7,946 nt of DNA, taken from the NCBI GenBank assembly GCA_937934645.1, contig CALGYZ010000042.1:1-7946 (forward strand), written 5' to 3'. Positions 1 to 5,458 of the stretch are shown piece by piece. Each line of letters begins with the position of its first letter. The first letter of the stretch is position 1. The translations under genes were made by a program, and so were the position numbers. Below the pieces are notes generated by a model that saw nothing but the letters and a program-made list of their open reading frames with translations, was not told the DNA's origin and did no database searches. The DNA is from an uncultured Bacillaceae bacterium. Lineage in GTDB: Bacteria; Bacillota; Bacilli; Bacillales; Caldibacillaceae.

Positions 1-7
1 GCCGTTT

Positions 8-814
8 TTATATAATGGCCTTTAATTTTTCGTGTTTCGTTCGGGTTGCCTCTTTCTGATAAATATCTCTTTCTTTCCGGGACATCTTTTTCCATTTCTT
101 AATAAATTCTTCATATTTCGGAATCACTTCGTTTACAGGACCAAAATCTTTCACCATGCCGAATTCCAGCCACAAAATTTTATCACAAAACTTTTTCATT
201 TGACCGATGGAGTGGCTGACGAAAATCATGGTTTTTCCTTGTTCTTTAAATTCCATCATTTTGTTAAAGCTTTTTTCTGCAAATGCTTTGTCACCGACGG
301 ACAATGCTTCGTCGATGATTAAAATATCCGGATCAATCGTAACCGAGATGGCAAATCCGAGTCTTGACTTCATCCCGCTCGAATAGGACTTGACGGGCTG
401 GTCAATGAATTTTCCAAGCTCGGAAAACTCAATAATCTTCGGTTCCAGTTCCTTAATTTCCTTCCGGTTAAAGCCAAGCATTAAGCATTTTAACTCAATA
501 TTTTCCCTGCCCGTCAAATTTCCTTTCAGTCCGGCGGAAACAGCGATAATGGCCGTTGAACCGTTCGTTTTGACGATGCCGGTCGTTTGCGGAACAATAC
601 CAGCGATAATATTGGAGAGTGTCGATTTTCCAGAACCGTTAATGCCGAGAAAACCAACAACATCCCCTTTCTCCGCTTCAAAACTGACATTGGCCAAAGC
701 ATAAAAATCTTCACCGTAACGTTTGGGTGTCAACAAATCAAGAATCCGCTCTTTTTGGCTGGAATACAGTTTATATTTTTTTGATACGTTTTTTACGATA
801 ATCGCTTTTTCCAT
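8..814 (-). CDS. tagH: Teichoic acid ABC exporter, ATP-binding subunit TagH (short form)
   Basis: This is the cytoplasmic ATPase that powers export of undecaprenyl-linked wall teichoic acid through TagG. It has 268 residues and a complete stop (TAA at 10-8). Visible motifs are Walker A GINGSGKS (residues 57-64), ABC signature YSSGM (144-148), Walker B ILIIDEA (164-170), D-loop LSVGD (171-175) and switch histidine H201. The NLTGREN stretch around residue 100 is typical of polysaccharide and teichoic acid exporters of the ABC-2 type. The tail after about residue 235 is basic and charged. B. subtilis 168 TagH is about 527 residues with a long C-terminal extension; this protein has none and matches the compact S. 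aureus type (about 264). The ATG at 814 is 14 bases after the tagG stop, and AAAGGT overlapping that stop serves as ribosome binding site, so the two genes form one operon. The family call is very secure; naming the cargo as wall teichoic acid relies on the TagG partner and the neighbours. Confidence 0.96.
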   Translation of the reverse strand: MEKAIIVKNVSKKYKLYSSQKERILDLLTPKRYGEDFYALANVSFEAEKGDVVGFLGINGSGKSTLSNIIAGIVPQTTGIVKTNGSTAIIAVSAGLKGNLTGRENIELKCLMLGFNRKEIKELEPKIIEFSELGKFIDQPVKSYSSGMKSRLGFAISVTIDPDILIIDEALSVGDKAFAEKSFNKMMEFKEQGKTMIFVSHSIGQMKKFCDKILWLEFGMVKDFGPVNEVIPKYEEFIKKWKKMSRKERDIYQKEATRTKHEKLKAII

Positions 815-828
815 AACATCACTTACCT

Positions 829-1656
829 TTATAAGTAATCGATAAAATGCCTGCGGAACTTCATATGAAGCTTAGAACCGAACAAGAAGAGCGCAAAGGT
901 CAATGCCCAAAAGTAAAGGGTATATTCCCAATTAGTAATGAAATACCAGTCAATTCCGAATAAAGCAGAACGGTATCCTTCAATTAAATAATACAATGGA
1001 TTCAGTTTTAAAATCATCACTAACGTCGGATATGTGTCAAGGAACCGTTCAATCGGCCACAAGATCGGTGTCATATAAAGAAACATGCGGAGGCTGGCAT
1101 TTAACAGCATGTGCACGTCCCGGATAATGGTGGATAAGGTTGATGTGATTAACGAAATTGAGAACGTTAAACAAAATGTACAAAAAAGGAAATAAATTAA
1201 CTGCAAGTAATAGATATTGATATAATAACCGAAAAACTGGAGGATTATGATCACAATCAACAACATCGCCATATGGACGTAAAACTGGGCAAAGATCACG
1301 AAGTTCGGGATCACGCTCATGGGAAAGTTCATTTTCGACAACATAGCAAGTCTTGTATAAATCGACTTTGACCCTTGAATCGTCGACTGGTAAAAGAAGT
1401 TCCAAAGGATAAAGCCGCCCATGAGCCAAGCAATGAACGGAACATCCGCGCCGGTTGTCAATGTCACATCCGCCCGGTTAACAATTGTCCCGAAAACAAA
1501 CCAGTAAATTAAAATCTGGATGGTCGGGTTCAGGATCTCCCAAGCCACTCCGAGATAATTGTTTTTGTTTTTGCTTTTCAATTCATAGGCGGATAACCGG
1601 CCGATTAAATAAAAATTATCGATTTGTTCTTTCAAAACCGTGATTGCTGCTCTCAT
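829..1656 (-). CDS. tagG: Teichoic acid ABC exporter, permease subunit TagG
   Basis: This is the membrane subunit of the TagGH flippase, which moves lipid-linked teichoic acid from the cytoplasmic to the outer face of the membrane. Its 275 residues equal the usual TagG length. It shows the ABC-2 permease layout: an amphipathic N-terminus with the conserved LGVAWEILNP stretch (residues 35-44), then six hydrophobic segments near 45-60, 70-90, 112-142, 150-172, 186-202 and 243-260. The late NPLYYLIEGYR motif (219-229) is characteristic of O-antigen and teichoic acid permeases. The ATG at 1656 is supported by AAAGGA at 1669-1664, seven bases upstream. It is the first gene of the tagGH operon and has its own promoter. 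Nothing in it looks damaged. Confidence 0.96.
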   Translation of the reverse strand: MRAAITVLKEQIDNFYLIGRLSAYELKSKNKNNYLGVAWEILNPTIQILIYWFVFGTIVNRADVTLTTGADVPFIAWLMGGFILWNFFYQSTIQGSKSIYTRLAMLSKMNFPMSVIPNFVIFAQFYVHMAMLLIVIIILQFFGYYINIYYLQLIYFLFCTFCLTFSISLITSTLSTIIRDVHMLLNASLRMFLYMTPILWPIERFLDTYPTLVMILKLNPLYYLIEGYRSALFGIDWYFITNWEYTLYFWALTFALFLFGSKLHMKFRRHFIDYL

Positions 1657-1663
1657 ATAACGA

Positions 1664-1669
1664 TCCTTT
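1664..1669 (-). promoter_or_regulatory. Ribosome binding site of tagG
   Basis: AAAGGA on the minus strand lies seven bases before the ATG at 1656 and fixes the tagG start. Confidence 0.85.
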
Positions 1670-1702
1670 CAACTTGATTTATAACTACTCCATGCTTATA
1701 AA

Positions 1703-1730
1703 ATTATACTATAATAAATACAAAAAACAA
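1703..1730 (-). promoter_or_regulatory. tagG: Sigma-A-like promoter of tagGH
   Basis: On the minus strand a perfect -10 TATAAT (1708-1703) is preceded, 16 bases away, by a -35-like TTGTTT (1730-1725). Transcription would begin near 1696 and leave a leader of about 40 bases before tagG. The -35 overlaps the U-tract of the terminator that closes the acyltransferase gene, so the tagGH unit starts exactly where the previous one ends. The match and the placement are good; the start site is inferred. Confidence 0.7.
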
Positions 1731-1764
1731 CAAAGCAGGCGGGCCTCTACTAGCCCGCTTGCTT
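1721..1764 (-). terminator. Intrinsic terminator after the acyltransferase gene
   Basis: The minus-strand RNA forms AAGCAAGCGGGC paired with GCCCGCCTGCTT: 12 positions (1753-1764 with 1733-1744), one A-C mismatch and an 8-base loop. It is followed by the T-rich run TTGTTGTTTTTTG. The stop codon of the acyltransferase (TAG, 1752-1750) is inside the loop, so the terminator overlaps the end of the gene. Confidence 0.88.
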
Positions 1765-2827
1765 CATTTTTTCCGGAACACGTTTCGCTTTTTTTTTCGA
1801 AGCAACCGTTACAATGAAAGAACCAAAAGGAAGTTTATGAATGACTTTTACTATTATTATGGATAACAGGACAGCTATAATGTAAGTCAACAGGATCCAT
1901 CTTGTCCGGTAAAACATCACCGGGAAATATTCTGTTAAGTAATACAATACAAGAGGATGAACCAGATAGATTCCCATCGATAAATTGCCGATATGGATGA
2001 AAAATGATCTTACTTTCTCAAAACGGTTTAATACAAAGTACATACCCGCCAGAAATAAGAAGATCACCGGGATATTAAAAAGATTGGCAACCCTTGTTGA
2101 TGAATACATCCCGAATTCTGTATACTCATAAACGGAAAAAACGACCACAATGATACTTAATACCGCAAGCAATTTGACATTTTTCCGCAGCCAACCGACC
2201 ACAGGCTGCCAGTAATAAGCAAACAAACCACCCAAAAAGAAGAAAAAGATCCAGTTAAAAATAAATGCCCGATGATTAAAAAAGGCATTTAAAAACTCAT
2301 TCGATACTTCAAACCGGTTCCCGATATAAAAATAATTAATAAAAAATGAAAGGACAGTTAATGTGATTAACCATTCCTTCGTTTTGGCAAACCGGAGCAA
2401 AAGAAACAACAAATAAAACTGGAGAACGACAATAATAAAATATAAGTGATAAAACGCATCGCCTAATAAGAAACGTGTTATAAACTCACTAACCGGTTTA
2501 CCGTTTTCCAGCCAAGGAAAAGGATAATTACGAACCCAAAAATAAACAAAACTCCATATCAAAAAAGGTATCACAATTTTGTAAAGTCTGCTTTTAATAA
2601 AACGCCCAGTTGAAAAACTCCCCCTCAGCAAAGAATTGTACAATAAAAAACCGCTGATGACGGCAAAAAGAGGCGTCCCAAACCGGGAAATTTGATTTAA
2701 AAATAATGTAAACCAATTAAAATATTGATCATGCAAATGATAATGCCTTGCTGTTACATGTACCATCACAACGAGCAGACAAGCGACGGCACGAACAAAG
2801 TTTAATTCATAATAATATTTTTTGCAT
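1750..2827 (-). CDS. Acyltransferase_3 family membrane O-acyltransferase, frameshifted at its start
   Basis: This is a multi-pass membrane protein of the family that includes OafA, IcaC-like and YfiQ/YkrP-like proteins, which move acyl groups (often acetyl or succinyl) onto surface glycans. It has about ten hydrophobic segments, no C-terminal SGNH domain and a basic tail. The uninterrupted frame begins at a GTG (2769) with no ribosome binding site, but the reading continues upstream of it as family-typical sequence. The expected start is ATG at 2827-2825, nine bases after AGAAGGA. From there the frame reads MQKILL and stops (TGA 2809-2807). With five instead of six A at 2823-2818 it would read MQKYYYELNFVRAVACLL and join the main frame, giving 358 residues and restoring the family R-x10-H motif (R12, H23). 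The GTG start would lose that arginine. The cause may be a real mutation, recoding or slippage, or a base-call error. The acceptor is unknown; a role on teichoic acid is inferred from its neighbours. Confidence 0.85.
2818..2823 (-). other. A6 run at the frame break of the acyltransferase gene
   Basis: The minus strand reads ATGC, six A, then TATTATTATGAA. Removing one A fuses the ATG and ribosome binding site to the long acyltransferase frame. With six A, translation from this ATG ends after six codons. This is the only disruption seen in the gene. Confidence 0.8.
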
Positions 2828-2834
2828 AAAAAAT

Positions 2835-2843
2835 CATCCTTCT
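2835..2843 (-). promoter_or_regulatory. Ribosome binding site of the acyltransferase gene
   Basis: AGAAGGATG on the minus strand is well spaced (about nine bases after GGA) to the ATG at 2827-2825. No comparable site precedes the GTG at 2769. This is the main reason for placing the natural start at 2827 despite the frame break. Confidence 0.75.
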
Positions 2844-2871
2844 ATTTCAAAGAAAGCAAAGCATTTTTTCT

Positions 2872-2877
2872 ATTGTA
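2872..2877 (-). promoter_or_regulatory. Possible -10 element of the acyltransferase promoter
   Basis: TACAAT on the minus strand matches five of six bases of the sigma-A -10 consensus and lies about 45 bases before the ATG at 2827. No good -35 is found 16-18 bases upstream. A weaker alternative is TTGTAA (2910-2905), 17 bases from TTTACT (2887-2882). A promoter is expected here because a terminator lies immediately upstream. Confidence 0.3.
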
Positions 2878-2908
2878 AAAAAGTAAAATCACTATCTCGT
2901 ATTATTAC

Positions 2909-2942
2909 AAAAAAGTAACGGCCCTGTGTTCACACAGGACCG
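2909..2942 (-). terminator. Intrinsic terminator after the 704-residue transferase gene
   Basis: The minus-strand RNA pairs CGGTCCTGTG (2942-2933) with CACAGGGCCG (2928-2919), ten pairs including one G-U, around a TGAA loop. It is followed by TTAC and six T. It begins nine bases after the TAA at 2952. A T-run also follows the hairpin on the plus strand (2947-2953), so it could stop transcription both ways, although no plus-strand gene is seen. Confidence 0.9.
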
Positions 2943-2951
2943 CTGCTTTTT

Positions 2952-5066
2952 TTATTTGAATATTTCATTTACCACCCGTTTTGTGGCGTTTCCGTCTTCC
3001 AAGTAACAAAATTTTTTGTAAAACGATTGAATGTTTTCTGTTTCATGCAGTCCCTTTGATTCAAGATTTTCAATTTCCGTAATCATTTCCCGGGTGGTCT
3101 GCACTAAAGGTCCCGGGGCTTTCTTTTCAAAGTCAAAGTAAAAACCTCGTAAGTTATCCCGGTAATCTTCAAGATCATATACGTAAAAAATCATGGGTCT
3201 TCTCAAGTTGGCAAAATCAAAAAATACCGATGAGTAATCAGTGATCAAAACATCCGAAACTAAATATAAATCACGGATATCTTCATAGCTTGAAAAGTCA
3301 TATACGAAGCCTTCATAACCGTTTAAATCGATATTTTCCGCCACGAGATAATGCAGTCTTAATAAAAGAATGTACCGGTCTCCCAGCTTTTCCTTCATTA
3401 AATCCAAGTCCATTTGAAGATCAAATTTATATTTTCCTTTTCTGTAGAATTGGTTATCCCGCCATGTCGGAGCATATAAGATGACTTTTTTATCCAGCGG
3501 AATATTCATTTCTTTTTTTAACTGCCGGATTTGTTCATCATTATTGGCATGAATTAAATAGTCATTTCTCGGATAACCGGATTCAATAATTTTTCCCTCA
3601 TATTGAAAGGCCCGCTTAAATATTTTGGATGAATATGCGTTCGGTGAAACTAGATAATCCCATCTGCTTGCTTCCGTGACAAAGTTTCTTTTATATTTAG
3701 CGGTATTCGTTCCGGGCATATGAACTTCTTCGATATCAGTTCCTAAACGTTTTAAAGGGGTTCCATGCCATGTCTGTACGTATATTGTATGACCCGGTTT
3801 CGGAAGCCATAACGGCAGACGTGTATTAATGATCCAGTATTTCGCACGGGCCATGATGAACAGCCACTTTAATGAATAACGGCGGATATGCGGGACCTTC
3901 TTTCTCTGAAACACATATAAATGGCGGCGGTCCGCACTCCAATACATTTTATACCCGGGATAATGTTCTTTTAAATATTCATAGATTGCCCGCGGGCTGT
4001 CACTAAATTGTTTTCCGTGGAAACTTTCAAAAACAATGGTCTTTTTGCTGGCGGGCAATTTCCCCACGATTCTGAACATCACTTTATACAAATCTCTTGC
4101 TTTTTTACTTCTGCGTGCTCTGATCCATGTCGTTTTTACCGTATTCTTCAGTTCTTTAAAGAAGTAATATCTTCTTACCCGGAATGACAGATACTTTAAT
4201 TTTTTTGTTGGCTTGATCATTATTTTGTATTTTTCCTGATCAATTTCAATGATCTTCTTTATTATTCCGGTGCTTAAAGGATTCAGACGGATCCTTGTGC
4301 TGCGGAGCGTTTCCGTTTTGTTCCCGTGCCTGTAAGTAAGCTCTAAATAAAACTTAAAAAAAGCCGATTCTGTTAAATGGAGATGTTCCTCAAATGAAAA
4401 GCTGCCTTTCACACCGCAATACAACAGATTATGATTTCCTTGATATTTCTCCTTTACATCCGGCCGCTCATACTGGGTAACAGGCAGGGTATATTCATTT
4501 TCATTAAGATCCGTAACAATTAACTTAATATCTACCGGCTCATATTCATCTGTTAAATAAAGTGGCGGAAAGTTGTAGTACCCTTTAAATTCCAAAGTAT
4601 TCAGATTAGTCACTCTAATATAATCAATCTCTCCATACAGAAAGTAATCATTTACTCTGAAAGAAATATTTCCCCCTTTAGTGGTATAAGGGTAGAACAT
4701 TTTTTTTTCCTGAAGAAGAAGTGTATGGAAACGAATATAATCATAATTACTCTTTATTCTATTTTCTTTGACTTCACCGTCTATGATCCGGTTAATATAA
4801 AGATCCCAGATTTCTCCTTCACTTTGCTCCATTAACAGACTTTTTGTATTGAACTTTATTTGGAAAATCTGATATTCGCCTTCCTCCCGCTCAAATATAT
4901 ACTCCAGGTTTTTTGTTACCTCTGTATAACGCTCCACCAACGTAAAATAATATTTTTCTGCTCTTTCCAAAAATGCTTTTTTAAAAGCCGCTGTTATGAT
5001 GTATGAATCTCCTTTTAAATATATATCGATCATTTGATTCTGTTTTTCCTTGTGGAATTTCATCAC
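2952..5066 (-). CDS. TagF-like CDP-glycerol glycerophosphotransferase (teichoic acid polymerase family)
   Basis: This is predicted to transfer glycerol-phosphate, or a related polyol-phosphate, from a CDP donor onto a lipid-linked teichoic acid chain on the cytoplasmic membrane face. It has 704 residues, close to TagF of B. subtilis (746) and S. epidermidis (about 721). Residues 12-300 hold two copies of a beta-rich non-catalytic module with WDLY (87-90) and FKFY (237-240). A basic, aromatic stretch (298-342) may contact the membrane. The GT-B catalytic part follows: FESFHGKQFSDSPRAIYEYL (346-365), WHGTPLKRLG with H434, PTWRDN (533-538), RLHY with H572, and DYSSVFFDF (610-618). H434 and H572 are 138 residues apart, the same distance I recall for the essential pair of B. 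subtilis TagF (H474 and H612). The start is GTG at 5066, or ATG one codon later, behind AAAGGAGAG. The gene has its own promoter region and terminator. The family is secure; whether it acts as primase, glycerol polymerase or ribitol polymerase (TagF, TarF or TarL) is open. Confidence 0.93.
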   Translation of the reverse strand: MMKFHKEKQNQMIDIYLKGDSYIITAAFKKAFLERAEKYYFTLVERYTEVTKNLEYIFEREEGEYQIFQIKFNTKSLLMEQSEGEIWDLYINRIIDGEVKENRIKSNYDYIRFHTLLLQEKKMFYPYTTKGGNISFRVNDYFLYGEIDYIRVTNLNTLEFKGYYNFPPLYLTDEYEPVDIKLIVTDLNENEYTLPVTQYERPDVKEKYQGNHNLLYCGVKGSFSFEEHLHLTESAFFKFYLELTYRHGNKTETLRSTRIRLNPLSTGIIKKIIEIDQEKYKIMIKPTKKLKYLSFRVRRYYFFKELKNTVKTTWIRARRSKKARDLYKVMFRIVGKLPASKKTIVFESFHGKQFSDSPRAIYEYLKEHYPGYKMYWSADRRHLYVFQRKKVPHIRRYSLKWLFIMARAKYWIINTRLPLWLPKPGHTIYVQTWHGTPLKRLGTDIEEVHMPGTNTAKYKRNFVTEASRWDYLVSPNAYSSKIFKRAFQYEGKIIESGYPRNDYLIHANNDEQIRQLKKEMNIPLDKKVILYAPTWRDNQFYRKGKYKFDLQMDLDLMKEKLGDRYILLLRLHYLVAENIDLNGYEGFVYDFSSYEDIRDLYLVSDVLITDYSSVFFDFANLRRPMIFYVYDLEDYRDNLRGFYFDFEKKAPGPLVQTTREMITEIENLESKGLHETENIQSFYKKFCYLEDGNATKRVVNEIFK

Positions 5067-5077
5067 AATGTATTTTT

Positions 5078-5086
5078 CTCTCCTTT
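5078..5086 (-). promoter_or_regulatory. Ribosome binding site of the 704-residue transferase
   Basis: AAAGGAGAG on the minus strand is a near-perfect site, 11 bases before GTG (5066) and 14 before the adjacent in-frame ATG (5063). The spacing favours the GTG slightly. The choice changes the protein by one residue. Confidence 0.8.
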
Positions 5087-5128
5087 ATAGTAATAATATA
5101 TTATATAGAAGTTAAATACATCATTTAA

Positions 5129-5157
5129 ATAGTAACTTTCATATTCCAAATTATCAA
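5129..5157 (-). promoter_or_regulatory. Candidate sigma-A promoter of the 704-residue transferase (proximal)
   Basis: On the minus strand TTGATA (5157-5152) and TACTAT (5134-5129) are exactly 17 bases apart, matching 5/6 and 4/6 of consensus. Transcription would start near 5122 and give a leader of about 55 bases. A further TATAAT at 5105-5100 has only a poor -35 (TTAAAT). Confidence 0.45.
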
Positions 5158-5245
5158 TTAACCAAGAATAAAACGCAAAATAATCTTTGAATGCCATAAA
5201 AGCGGTAGCACGAATCATTTTCATTCATAGTACAACTGTAAAAAT

Positions 5246-5258
5246 ATTACTCAGTAAT
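5246..5258. repeat. Short perfect inverted repeat in the intergenic region
   Basis: ATTACT and AGTAAT flank a single central base, a 13-base near-palindrome about 35-45 bases downstream of the distal start site. It could be a small operator. In such AT-rich DNA it may also be chance, and I do not recognise a known regulator site. Confidence 0.3.
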
Positions 5259-5298
5259 TTTGACTAAGAAGCCTGTTAGTAGCAATGACAACATATCC

Positions 5299-5307
5299 AT
5301 TATATCA
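5299..5307 (-). promoter_or_regulatory. Candidate extended -10 promoter (distal) upstream of the transferase
   Basis: TGATATAAT on the minus strand is a perfect extended -10 (TGnTATAAT), which can work without a good -35; none is evident. A start near 5292 would give a leader of about 225 bases containing the inverted repeat at 5246-5258 and the possible small ORF. It may act in tandem with the proximal candidate. Confidence 0.45.
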
Positions 5308-5408
5308 AAAAAATAAAAAAATAAATTTTATTGAAAAGAAGCCTAACAACTGTTAATAAGATTATGATTTGATTTTACTATAACTGGTATTTCGTAATTA
5401 AAAAGGGG

Positions 5409-5446
5409 AAAAACAATAAAAAGGAGAAGATTTACACTTCTCCTTT
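5409..5446 (-). terminator. Intrinsic terminator after the partial large transferase gene
   Basis: The minus-strand RNA forms a perfect ten-pair stem, AAAGGAGAAG (5446-5437) with CTTCTCCTTT (5429-5420), around a 7-base loop, followed by TTATTGTTTTT. It begins 12 bases after the stop at 5459. The rest of the 392-base gap (5067-5458) holds only the promoter candidates, short repeats and possible small ORF listed separately. Confidence 0.88.
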
Positions 5447-5458
5447 CCATAAACAGAC

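Larger units (their letters stand above)
5063..5224 (-). other. Possible small upstream ORF (53 codons) overlapping the transferase start
   Basis: An open frame runs from ATG (5224-5222) to TGA (5065-5063) and encodes 53 residues rich in Tyr, Phe, Asn and Ile. Its stop shares bases with the GTG-ATG start of the transferase (TTGTGATG), the geometry of translational coupling. I see no ribosome binding site before its ATG or before the internal ATG codons, and the region is very AT-rich, so it may be chance or the remnant of a lost gene. I do not recognise the peptide. Confidence 0.2.

Noticed and set aside
32..784. Plus-strand open frames of 65-104 codons opposite tagH
   Set aside because: They lie entirely opposite a conserved ABC ATPase gene, have no recognisable product and no ribosome binding site that I can see; they are shadows of tagH.
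1049..1429. A 126-codon minus-strand frame inside tagG
   Set aside because: It is the out-of-frame reading of a well-conserved permease gene, and its composition does not resemble a protein family.
2767..2769. GTG as the real start of the acyltransferase
   Set aside because: There is no ribosome binding site, and the start would cut through the first membrane helix and lose the arginine of R-x10-H, while typical family sequence continues upstream.
5232..5250. A TTTACA-like element considered as a PhoP box controlling teichoic acid genes
   Set aside because: Only one copy of the hexamer is seen, without the regularly spaced repeats expected of a PhoP site.
5067..5458. A riboswitch, T-box or small RNA in the long intergenic gap
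   Set aside because: I found no T-box core, no recognisable riboswitch motif and no leader hairpin with a U-tract apart from the terminator of the preceding gene.
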